Shown piece by piece: positions 1 through 5,645 of a stretch of 5,645 nucleotides of DNA; position 1 is the stretch's first letter; each line of letters begins with the position of its first letter. Origin of the DNA: Pseudomonadota bacterium (GTDB lineage Bacteria; Pseudomonadota; Alphaproteobacteria; UBA8366; GCA-2717185); contig JAQCHR010000272.1 in NCBI GenBank assembly GCA_027619655.1, positions 1 to 5,645 of the forward strand. The letters are read 5' to 3'. Made by a program: the position numbers and the translations under genes. The notes below the pieces were generated by a model that was not told where the DNA came from, did not search any database, and was given only the letters and a program-made list of their open reading frames with translations.

Positions 1-978
1 CGGCCGGTTGCTGCGGCGCTGTCGGTGGCGCTCGGCGGCCGGCCCGTCGCCTTCGCGGAGGATTGTATCGGTGCGCCGACGCAGGCGGCGGTCGATGCAC
101 TGGCGCCCGACGGCGTGCTGCTGCTTGAAAATCTGCGTTTCCACGCGGAAGAAGAATCCAACGATGCGGCTTTCGCCGCCGGTCTGGCGGCGCTCGGCGA
201 TGTGTATGTGAACGATGCGTTTTCGGCGGCGCATCGCGCCCATGCATCGATCGACGCCATCGCCCGGCTGCTGCCGGCGGCAGCGGGGCGGAACATGGAA
301 GCGGAACTTAAGGCGCTGGCCGCGGCGCTGGAAAACCCGGTCCGCCCGCTCGCGGCCATCGTCGGCGGCGCGAAAGTGTCCAGCAAGCTGGACGTGCTCG
401 GCCATCTGGTCACCAGTGTCGATAGGCTGATCATCGGTGGCGGCATGGCCAATACATTCCTGTTCGCGCAGGGCATCGCCGTTGGCGCCAGCCTTTGTGA
501 AAAGGACCTGGCCGATACGGCGCGCGACATCCTGGCGCGGGCTTCGAAAGCGGGCTGTACCGTCGTGCTGCCGGTCGATGCGGTGGTCGCCGCCGAATTC
601 AAGGAAGGCGCCACGAGCGCGACGGTAGATGTGAATGCGGTGCCGGATGACCGGATGATCCTCGATTTCGGGCCGCAAAGCATTGCGGCCATCAAGGTCC
701 ACCTGGCGGAATGCCGCACGCTGGTCTGGAACGGGCCGCTTGGTGCGTTCGAGGTATCGCCTTTCGATGCCGCGACTGTCGCGGTGGCGCAGGCGGCGGC
801 AAAATTGACCGCGGCGGGGGTCCTGACAACCTTGGCCGGCGGCGGTGATACGGTGGCGGCCCTGGTCCATGCAGGCGTCGCCGATGATTTCAGCTATGTT
901 TCGACGGCTGGCGGCGCGTTTCTCGAATGGCTCGAAGGCCGGGAATTGCCCGGTGTCGCGGTGCTGAACGCGGGCTGA
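1..978 (+). CDS. pgk: Phosphoglycerate kinase, C-terminal 325 residues (5' end outside window)
   Basis: Cytosolic enzyme that reversibly transfers phosphate between 1,3-bisphosphoglycerate and ADP in glycolysis, gluconeogenesis or the Calvin cycle. The frame is open from base 1 and ends at TGA 976-978. The GTG at 25 lies inside the domain and is not the true start. The family is usually about 390-400 residues, so roughly 70-75 N-terminal residues are missing. Visible signatures, counted from the first codon: ENLRF (43-47), NDAFSAAHRAHAS (about 71-83), GGAKVSSKLDVL in the hinge/nucleotide region (about 122-133), GGGMANTF (146-153), WNGPLGAFE (243-251), the nucleotide-binding GGGDT loop (280-284) and the C-terminal STAGGAFLEWLEG (from 301). 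Nothing looks broken in the visible part. The gene is convergent with the M48 protease gene, with 4 bp between the stops. Identification is very secure; the start and promoter are not visible. Confidence 0.98.
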   Translation, partial: RPVAAALSVALGGRPVAFAEDCIGAPTQAAVDALAPDGVLLLENLRFHAEEESNDAAFAAGLAALGDVYVNDAFSAAHRAHASIDAIARLLPAAAGRNMEAELKALAAALENPVRPLAAIVGGAKVSSKLDVLGHLVTSVDRLIIGGGMANTFLFAQGIAVGASLCEKDLADTARDILARASKAGCTVVLPVDAVVAAEFKEGATSATVDVNAVPDDRMILDFGPQSIAAIKVHLAECRTLVWNGPLGAFEVSPFDAATVAVAQAAAKLTAAGVLTTLAGGGDTVAALVHAGVADDFSYVSTAGGAFLEWLEGRELPGVAVLNAG

Positions 979-982
979 TGTA

Positions 983-1846
983 TCAGAAGTTTCCGGACGG
1001 AAGCGGCGTTGTCGGGCCATCCAGTTTCCAGCCATTCCGCATGGCCTGGTTTCGCAGGTCGGCTGTACGCTGTTCCAGGTTCGGGTGACTGGCCAGAAAC
1101 GCCGGTGGGTCACTCTTGTCTGACGCAGCACCTCGGAGCCGGGAAAAAAGCTCGTTGGCGCCATTGAGGTGGCCGTATAACAGGATGACCGCTTTTGCCG
1201 CGTCGTTGTCCGCCTGTGCTTCCTGTTCCCGACTGAAATGCAGCGCTGCAAGCAGGTTGCTCCCACCGACAAGGTCGAGGATGATCCCGCCGTCGCCGAT
1301 CAGGAACCCGGCGACGAGCGATGCCAGTAACGCGCTGCCGGCACTGCGGATCGGATCCCGATTCTTCACGTGGGCAATTTCATGCGCCAACAGCATGGCC
1401 AGCGCATTTTCGCTGCCGAGCAGATTCCACAGGCCTTCATAAACATAGATATGTCCGCCCAGAGTCGCGAAGGCGTTCCTGATATCGACTGCCTCATAGT
1501 GGACCGTCACGGTCATGCCCGGGGGGAGATCGCTCGCCGCGGCGACGCGGTCCGCCAGGGCGCGGATATAGTGCTGCCGCTGCCGGGCGGCCGGACTTTC
1601 CGAAACGGTTTCCGAATGAACCGCATGGCGGACCAGCTTCTGCTCCCAGGTGAACGGAATCAGCGGCGCCGCCAGGCGCACAGTTGCGAATATGCCGATC
1701 AGCAGGACCGTAAAGAACGCGAGGACGATGACGGAGGATCTGGCAACGTCCGCAAGCGGATGGTCATGTCCGGAACTGATGCCTTCCGGCACTTTCGGGT
1801 TAGTGTATTTCGGCACCGGCGCTGCCCTGCCTGTAGGACGTTCCAT
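983..1846 (-). CDS. M48 family membrane-anchored zinc metallopeptidase
   Basis: Predicted membrane-associated metalloprotease of the Ste24/HtpX/BepA clan; families of this type act in envelope protein quality control, but the substrate is unknown. Numbered from ATG 1846 (287 aa): a polar N-terminus with NPKVPEG at about 16-22, one transmembrane segment at about 38-63, the Zn-binding HEIAH motif at 155-159, a hydrophobic stretch at about 171-197, the third zinc ligand Glu209 in the EAQAD segment, and SHP at 253-255. All catalytic residues are present. The frame stays open to an ATG at 1891, but that would overlap the upstream gene by 92 bp. ATG 1846 overlaps by 47 bp. GTG 1816 overlaps by 17 bp, has an AGGG about 8 nt upstream, and starts just before NPKVPEG. 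I list 1846, with 1816 a serious alternative. Last gene of the three-gene cluster. Which side of the membrane the active site faces is unclear. Confidence 0.92.
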   Translation of the reverse strand: MERPTGRAAPVPKYTNPKVPEGISSGHDHPLADVARSSVIVLAFFTVLLIGIFATVRLAAPLIPFTWEQKLVRHAVHSETVSESPAARQRQHYIRALADRVAAASDLPPGMTVTVHYEAVDIRNAFATLGGHIYVYEGLWNLLGSENALAMLLAHEIAHVKNRDPIRSAGSALLASLVAGFLIGDGGIILDLVGGSNLLAALHFSREQEAQADNDAAKAVILLYGHLNGANELFSRLRGAASDKSDPPAFLASHPNLEQRTADLRNQAMRNGWKLDGPTTPLPSGNF

Positions 1847-2291
1847 AGGCTGAGGCTTCGACGCTGACGGTTGCGTTGCGTCCGCCGGCATGGATCCGCG
1901 TTGAGTCCAGTTTCACGTTGAGCACGATGTTTCCGCCCTGGCGCCTGGCGTCTTCCTTCATCCGGATGACCGCTTCGCGGCGGGCGCGTTCATAGAGTGA
2001 TTCGTAGGTACCCACCCTGCCGCCGATGATGCCGCGCAGGGAGGCTGCAAATTTTTTAAAATAATCCACCGAAATTACCGCATTTCCGCAAACGAGCATT
2101 GGCTCGGACAAAGCCATGTCCCGGGGAACACGGCGTATCGCAAAGGCCAGGATATCGCGCAGTTCGTCTTCCTTGCGGATGATACGGCGAAAATGGCGCC
2201 GTTCGACCCATGAGCCGATGATATAGGCGAAACAAATCAGCAGGGCAGGAATGCCGATGTTCAATGCAAGCTGGATTGATGCGCTATCCAT
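1800..2291 (-). CDS. Membrane-anchored YbjQ-domain protein (putative heavy-metal-binding family)
   Basis: Function unknown. From ATG 2291 the protein has 163 aa: one N-terminal transmembrane helix (about 8-28), a basic and charged linker rich in Arg/Lys/Glu (30-58), then a YbjQ-type domain (about 64-154) with IIGG-R-VGTYESLY (about 88-100), the helix RMKEDARRQGGN and the terminal strand ending SAYGTSY (148-153). The positively charged segment right after the helix suggests the domain lies in the cytoplasm. The most upstream start in frame is TTG 2309, then ATG 2300, which abuts a GGAG. I chose ATG 2291 because GGAG (2301-2304) then sits 9 nt upstream, and the start overlaps the previous gene's stop by 8 bp (ATGGATAG), suggesting translational coupling. 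Clearly a paralog of the preceding gene, with an added membrane anchor and linker. A metal-binding role is a family label only; Cys20 and Cys68 are the only cysteines. Confidence 0.88.
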   Translation of the reverse strand: MDSASIQLALNIGIPALLICFAYIIGSWVERRHFRRIIRKEDELRDILAFAIRRVPRDMALSEPMLVCGNAVISVDYFKKFAASLRGIIGGRVGTYESLYERARREAVIRMKEDARRQGGNIVLNVKLDSTRIHAGGRNATVSVEASAYGTSYRQGSAGAEIH

Positions 2292-2613
2292 CGCGATCAT
2301 CTCCGACAATCACGGCCGTCCCGTAGGCGAGCATTTCAGCGGCACCCTGGGTGATGGTCGATGTCGAAAACCGCACGTTCAGAATGGCATTCGCACCGAT
2401 GGCGGCGGCTTCTTCCTTCATGCGGTCAATGGCGCCCTGGCGGGCCTCGTTCATCAAAAGCGTGTAGCTCTTCAACTCGCCGCCGACCAGGTTCTTCAGG
2501 CTCGCACCGATATCCCGGAAGACGTTCTTGGCCTGGACGGTGCTGCCCTGGACAATGCCCAGATGCCGGACAACAGGCCTGCCGGGAATTTCTTCCATAT
2601 TGGAAATGATCAT
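2284..2613 (-). CDS. YbjQ family protein (soluble, putative heavy-metal-binding family, PF01906-like)
   Basis: Small cytosolic protein of the widespread YbjQ family, whose biochemical role is not established. It is 109 aa from ATG 2613, the usual family length (E. coli YbjQ is about 107). The whole protein is the domain: the N-terminal EIPGRPVVRHLGIVQGSTV strand region (8-26), NVFRDIGASLKNLVGGE (30-46), KSYTLLMNEAR (48-58), RMKEEAAAIGANAILNVRF (64-82) and the terminal strand MLAYGTAVIVG (94-104). There is no signal peptide or membrane segment. An ATG at 2622 is also in frame, but it directly abuts the AGGAAGG, whereas ATG 2613 has it 9 nt away, so 2613 is preferred. First gene of the cluster with the anchored YbjQ protein and the M48 protease; it overlaps the next start by 8 bp. 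It contains no cysteine, so the heavy-metal label is not supported by any thiol site. Confidence 0.93.
   Translation of the reverse strand: MIISNMEEIPGRPVVRHLGIVQGSTVQAKNVFRDIGASLKNLVGGELKSYTLLMNEARQGAIDRMKEEAAAIGANAILNVRFSTSTITQGAAEMLAYGTAVIVGDDRDG
2301..2304 (-). promoter_or_regulatory. Ribosome binding site deciding the start of the anchored YbjQ protein
   Basis: Minus-strand GGAG inside the last codons of the soluble YbjQ gene, 9 nt before ATG 2291. It favours that ATG over ATG 2300, which it touches, and over TTG 2309, which lies upstream of it. Confidence 0.55.
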
Positions 2614-2622
2614 GCGGTGCAT

Positions 2623-2629
2623 CCTTCCT
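2623..2629 (-). promoter_or_regulatory. Ribosome binding site deciding the YbjQ start
   Basis: The minus strand reads AGGAAGG here, 9 nt before ATG 2613 and 0 nt before ATG 2622. The spacing rules out efficient use of the upstream ATG and sets the start at 2613. Confidence 0.65.
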
Positions 2630-2639
2630 GGGGTGAATT

Positions 2640-2658
2640 ACCGGTTCCAGGGACCGGT
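2640..2658. promoter_or_regulatory. Imperfect 19-bp palindrome upstream of the YbjQ operon (possible operator)
   Basis: The sequence ACCGGTTCCAGGGACCGGT has two-fold symmetry with one mismatched pair (positions 7 and 13) around a central A. It lies 26 nt upstream of ATG 2613, in the leader or promoter of the three-gene cluster. A weak promoter candidate sits just upstream on the minus strand: CTGGCA at 2690-2695 and GATTAT at 2669-2674, 15 nt apart, which would put the palindrome near the start of the transcript. It may be a repressor site or an mRNA hairpin. I recognise no specific regulator. Confidence 0.35.
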
Positions 2659-2743
2659 GCGTACGACGATAATCTATGCGGGAGAAAGCTGCCAGCGATA
2701 CATCATGGAACAAGTAAGGGCGTGTTGATGCAGTCATACCGAT

Positions 2744-2775
2744 TTTGCCGCTGTAGCGACGGTAAGGTCGGCAAA
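2744..2775 (-). terminator. Weak hairpin downstream of the channel gene (possible terminator without U-tract)
   Basis: A perfect 7-bp inverted repeat (TTTGCCG at 2744-2750, CGGCAAA at 2769-2775) with an 18-nt loop starts 20 nt after the channel stop codon. There is no T-run after it on the minus strand, so it is not a standard intrinsic terminator. It could still mark the transcript end or protect the 3' end, or be chance. Confidence 0.2.
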
Positions 2776-2795
2776 CAGGAACTCGCGGCGACCGG

Positions 2796-4316
2796 TCAGT
2801 GCAACTGGAAAAACCCCCGGATCCGGCTGAGCATCTGTTCGGCATAGCCGTGATGTTCCGCATCGCCTGCCGCGCCGACGGATGTCGGGGTCTTTGCGAG
2901 GGCCTGGGTTGCTTCCTGTCGGGCGCTCAGCAGTTCCACGAGCGATTCGGCGATCAGCGGACGGGCTTTCAGGATCGGTTCGATATGGACCTTCTCGATC
3001 TTGTAGACGACGACGTCAGTCAGCGTGATGACGCTGGCGCTGCGCGGCGCCCCGGTCAGCAGGGACATTTCGCCGAAGAAGTCGCCGGGACCGACCTGGG
3101 CCACCTTGTGTTCGACACCGTCGTTTTCAAACATGACCCGGACTTCCAGCAATCCTTCCGCAATGACATACAGTGACTGGCCTTCCGCCCCCTGCTCGAC
3201 GATCCGCTGGCCCGCGCGTACCCGACGCTGTTCCAGTTGCGAGGCCAGCAGTTCCTTTTCGTCATCCTGAAGCGTCACGAAGAGGTCGATCTGCTGCAGC
3301 AATTTGCTGACCGCCAGCGATTCCTGCTCGTCGCGTTCTTCCTTGTCGTAGAGATGGACGTTGCGTTGCGGGAAGGCGAAGGAAATGCCGGCCCAGCGCA
3401 GATGTTCCCACACGCGGGTCAGGACTTCGTCGAGATTGTCGGGATGCGTGCCATAATCCGACACCCAGACCTTCATATCGTACAAGACAAAGGAATCCTC
3501 GAAACTCATGATCCGGGCAACCGGCGCTGGATGCTTCTTGACCCGTTCGCATGCCATGGCGGCTGCCTTCAGGATCGCCTTTACCCGCGCCGGCGGCACC
3601 CTGTAGTCGATACGGACCTGTATGTTGAAGGCGTAACCGCGGTCCGGGTAGTGGAAATTCGTGATGCGCGCCGTCGCCATGCCGGAGTTCGGCTGGACGA
3701 TTTCCGAATCCTGCCGGCTACGCAGGTGGGTCGCGCGCCAGTTGACCTCGACGACCTCGCCTTCGAACCCGTTGTCTAGGCGGATCCAGTCCCCCTGGCG
3801 GTAGGGGTGCTCCAGGTTCAGGGCGATGCCGGAGAACACGTCGCTCAACGTATTCTGCAAGGCAAAACCAAGGACGACCGCGACGGCGCCCGATGTCGCG
3901 AGCAGGCCCGTCACCGGCTGCTCGAACACAAAGGCGACAATGGCGAACAGGGCGCCGATGTAATATATCGCGCCGAGAACGTCTTTCAGCAGCTTGGGTA
4001 TATTCTGTTCGCTGAACAACCCGCGCCATAGCAGGACCTCTGTCATGCGGATCGACAGATTGGCAAGCGCCAGCCACCAGAACACGCTGGCGATCTGCCG
4101 GAGCAAAACCGCGAAGGCGTGCTCTTGTTCGACATTCACCATTGCCGGCAGAACATCGGCGGCGATGGCGAAAGCACAGACTAGAAGGAATACCAGGCCG
4201 GCGGACAGCAACTGGTGGGTAGAGCGCGCCCGGATGAATCGGAAGGAAATCAGGATCAGAACGATGCCGACCGCGACAAGGCCCAAAAGCGCTATTGGCA
4301 CTCCTTGCAGCGGCAT
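2796..4316 (-). CDS. MscS-family channel with C-terminal cyclic-nucleotide-binding domain (bCNG type)
   Basis: Inner-membrane channel of 506 aa related to the small-conductance mechanosensitive channel, fused to a cNMP sensor, the layout of the bacterial cyclic-nucleotide-gated (bCNG) subfamily. In order: transmembrane segments at about 5-28, 37-57, 68-90 and 112-132; the MscS pore helix and following beta domain (about 135-225, with SGAVAVVLGFALQNTLSDV and LEHPYRQGDWI, then RSRQDSEIVQPNS); the C-terminal alpha/beta MscS domain (about 226-325); a CNB domain (about 338-465); and a short tail ending in an amphipathic SRIRGFF stretch. The phosphate-binding cassette is intact: GDFFGEMSLL (411-420) with Glu416, then PRSASV (424-429) with Arg425, the residues that hold the ribose and cyclic phosphate in CRP-like domains. 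The ATG has a strong AGGAG 5 nt upstream. It stands alone, with gaps of 123 bp before and 182 bp after. Whether it gates with cAMP or cGMP, or with tension, cannot be read here. Confidence 0.95.
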   Translation of the reverse strand: MPLQGVPIALLGLVAVGIVLILISFRFIRARSTHQLLSAGLVFLLVCAFAIAADVLPAMVNVEQEHAFAVLLRQIASVFWWLALANLSIRMTEVLLWRGLFSEQNIPKLLKDVLGAIYYIGALFAIVAFVFEQPVTGLLATSGAVAVVLGFALQNTLSDVFSGIALNLEHPYRQGDWIRLDNGFEGEVVEVNWRATHLRSRQDSEIVQPNSGMATARITNFHYPDRGYAFNIQVRIDYRVPPARVKAILKAAAMACERVKKHPAPVARIMSFEDSFVLYDMKVWVSDYGTHPDNLDEVLTRVWEHLRWAGISFAFPQRNVHLYDKEERDEQESLAVSKLLQQIDLFVTLQDDEKELLASQLEQRRVRAGQRIVEQGAEGQSLYVIAEGLLEVRVMFENDGVEHKVAQVGPGDFFGEMSLLTGAPRSASVITLTDVVVYKIEKVHIEPILKARPLIAESLVELLSARQEATQALAKTPTSVGAAGDAEHHGYAEQMLSRIRGFFQLH

Positions 4317-4439
4317 TGTTACTCCTGGCGCGGTTGATTTACAGAATCCCGTAGCGGGGAACGAGGGAATGTACAGTAATCGCTACAAGGCCGAAGCACT
4401 AGAGTGTTGGCTGAGGCTCAGGTCGTTGTGGATCCGGTG
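4317..4439. other. Intergenic region between DUF2336 and channel genes
   Basis: 123 bp. It holds the channel's AGGAG site, a 6-bp inverted repeat GTAGCG/CGCTAC (4351-4356 and 4381-4386, loop 24 nt) and a short palindrome CTGAG-G-CTCAG (4411-4421). No convincing sigma-70 promoter or U-tailed terminator was found. Any promoter for the channel gene should lie here. Confidence 0.4.
4322..4326 (-). promoter_or_regulatory. Ribosome binding site of the MscS/CNB channel gene
   Basis: Minus-strand AGGAG followed by a 5-nt spacer and ATG 4316. It is a near-consensus Shine-Dalgarno site and confirms the start. Confidence 0.7.
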
Positions 4440-5579
4440 CTACGGCGATACCTGCCAGGCAGAGCCCGGCGCGCGTCGCCACTCGTTCAGCACCCGGCGC
4501 GCAACATTGCCGTCAAGGCGTTCATAAAACGACCGGATTGTCTGGAATTCCGGAGATTCTTCGTCGCTGTCGCCGGATAACGACGCTGCCAGCAGCCGGT
4601 GCAGTTCTTCGAAATTCCGCGTCGACACGTTGCAGGCCTTGCAGGCGATGGCGAAAGGTTCTCCGCCGGGGTCGTATACGATCATGGGCATTGCCAGCAG
4701 GTCGATATCGGCAAGCCTGGCGAATAGCGCTTCGAACAGTTCGACATCCTGGTCGCGCAGGGTCTGGATCAATATCTCTACCGAAATGCCGCCGCTGTTC
4801 TCGATGTCCGCCACCAGTTCCGAACGGTCGGGCGGCGGTGTTGCGCGCCCGGCGGACATCGCATCGCGGACCGCATCGTCAATTTCGTCGCCGATCTGGT
4901 CAATGCCGCCCGGGTATTTTTCGTCAATGAATTTCTTCAACGCGTCGCCGACCCACTGGTGCATCCGCCAGGCGAGGTCGGGGCTTATGTCGGGACGCTG
5001 CAGTAGCGGCCGGCGGAGAGGCGGTTTGTCCCGGGACATTTCGACGAGTCGCGCCATCGTCGGTTCGGACAGTTCGGCGGCGGGGTTGCGGACCAGCGAA
5101 TCGATAACCTCTACGTTGTCCGTGTCGATCAGCGCATCCGACACCGCGATGCTGACATATTCGCGAAGGGTTATCGCGATATGATGCGATACCGCCTTGT
5201 CCTGTGTGATGGCGATCAGGTCCTCGTCTTGCAGCAGCGTACTGCCGACAAGGACGGGGTAGGCGACGTCGATCTGGTCATTCGCCAGGGTGACGATCAG
5301 GTCGCGGGGAACGTCTTCACGAGACGCCAGCCGCTGCGCCAGGTCACGCCGCACTCTCATTTCCACGCCGTTGATCAGCCGGTACAGGATATCGAAGATC
5401 AGTTGGACTTCGCGTTCGTTCAGCCCGGAATCGTCTTTCAGGCAGATATCGGCGACGGAGCGGGCAAGTTCGCTGCGACCCGCCGTTGAACGGTCGAGCG
5501 CCATCTGCAGCAGCGCGTCTACATTTATTTTTTTGTCGCAGGTTCGAATGAGGTCATGACGCACACGGTTTCCCGACAC
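4440..5579 (-). CDS. DUF2336 domain-containing protein (alphaproteobacterial, helical repeats)
   Basis: Soluble protein of unknown function, 379 aa, from the DUF2336 (PF10098) family typical of Alphaproteobacteria. The recognisable core begins at VDALLQMALDRSTAGRSELA (20-39) and continues through NEREVQLIFDILYRLINGVE (54-73), VRRDLAQRLASREDVPRDL (76-94), ANDQIDVAYPVLVGSTLL (99-116), a further helical repeat region with SIAVSDALIDTDNVEVID (143-160), and LLQRPDISPDLAWRMHQWV (192-210). These helix-turn-helix pairs resemble HEAT-like repeats, which suggests a protein-interaction scaffold. The C-terminal third (250-379) is less conserved-looking and contains a CKAC (313-316). No signal peptide or membrane helix is seen. 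The start is uncertain: GTG 5579 is the most upstream possible, because an in-frame TGA lies at 5589-5591. GTG 5564 has a GGGA 4 nt upstream and is the alternative. No partner genes are evident; the channel gene follows after 123 bp. Confidence 0.9.
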   Translation of the reverse strand: MSGNRVRHDLIRTCDKKINVDALLQMALDRSTAGRSELARSVADICLKDDSGLNEREVQLIFDILYRLINGVEMRVRRDLAQRLASREDVPRDLIVTLANDQIDVAYPVLVGSTLLQDEDLIAITQDKAVSHHIAITLREYVSIAVSDALIDTDNVEVIDSLVRNPAAELSEPTMARLVEMSRDKPPLRRPLLQRPDISPDLAWRMHQWVGDALKKFIDEKYPGGIDQIGDEIDDAVRDAMSAGRATPPPDRSELVADIENSGGISVEILIQTLRDQDVELFEALFARLADIDLLAMPMIVYDPGGEPFAIACKACNVSTRNFEELHRLLAASLSGDSDEESPEFQTIRSFYERLDGNVARRVLNEWRRAPGSAWQVSP

Positions 5580-5645
5580 TGGCGTCCATCATACAGGAAG
5601 TTGCGGAATTTATCACGTCAGGGCGACCCCGCCTACGCCGCCCAG
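5580..5645. other. Upstream region of the DUF2336 gene, cut by window end
   Basis: 66 bp with no coding feature of its own. The minus strand has TATGAT at 5588-5593, a fair -10 hexamer 8 nt before GTG 5579, but no good -35 at 16-18 nt spacing. A 12-codon minus-strand reading frame begins at ATG 5592 and ends inside the DUF2336 gene at 5554; it is probably not meaningful. Confidence 0.3.

Noticed and set aside
2251..2847. Plus-strand open frame of 198 codons across the YbjQ genes and the gap
   Set aside because: It runs antisense to two clear YbjQ-family genes, has no recognisable domain and lacks a good ribosome site. Long antisense frames are common in GC-rich DNA.
3237..3779. Plus-strand open frame of 180 codons within the channel gene
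   Set aside because: Antisense shadow of the MscS/CNB gene; no family resemblance.
4351..4386. GTAGCG/CGCTAC inverted repeat as a terminator for DUF2336
   Set aside because: A six-base stem with a 24-base loop and no T-run is too weak to call.
4411..4421. Palindrome CTGAG-G-CTCAG between DUF2336 and the channel gene
   Set aside because: Only 5-bp arms with a 1-base centre, not placed against a convincing promoter. Such a match is expected by chance.
4630..4641. CKAC motif in the DUF2336 protein as a metal or redox site
   Set aside because: A lone CxxC in the variable C-terminal part, with no second pair or thioredoxin-like context.
4630..5184. Plus-strand open frame of 184 codons rich in Ser/Arg
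   Set aside because: Composition is the mirror of the DUF2336 coding frame; no domain or start signal.
5554..5592. Short minus-strand frame (12 codons) overlapping the DUF2336 start as a leader peptide
   Set aside because: No ribosome site and no regulatory codon run; most likely chance.

Overview
The window looks like chromosomal DNA from a GC-rich alphaproteobacterium, plausibly of the Rhodospirillales type. The basis is the high GC content, a phosphoglycerate kinase with alphaproteobacterial-style motifs (WNGPLGAFE, STAGGAFLEWLEG), and a DUF2336 protein, a family found mainly in Alphaproteobacteria. This placement is inference; no rRNA or other taxonomic marker is present.

Layout. Bases 1-978 (+) are the last 325 codons of pgk, cut by the window edge. 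It converges on the minus-strand block with only 4 bp between stop codons. The rest is read on the minus strand. In transcription order: a DUF2336 helical-repeat protein (5579-4440); a 123-bp gap; a MscS-type channel with a C-terminal cyclic-nucleotide-binding domain (4316-2796); a 182-bp gap holding two inverted repeats; then a tight three-gene cluster. That cluster is a small soluble YbjQ-family protein (2613-2284), a membrane-anchored YbjQ-domain protein (2291-1800) and a membrane-anchored M48 zinc metallopeptidase (about 1846-983).

How the genes may work together. The three-gene cluster overlaps at both junctions and is almost certainly co-transcribed and translationally coupled. It pairs a free and a membrane-tethered copy of the same domain with a membrane protease. 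With the cNMP-gated-type channel just upstream, an envelope or membrane-stress theme is a reasonable but unproven reading. pgk is central carbon metabolism and is probably unrelated.

I saw no mobile element, CRISPR array, tRNA, rRNA or recognisable riboswitch. No stretch over 300 bases lacks a gene. The most interesting unit is the YbjQ / TM-YbjQ / M48 operon. Each component family is known, but the function of the set is not evident from sequence.
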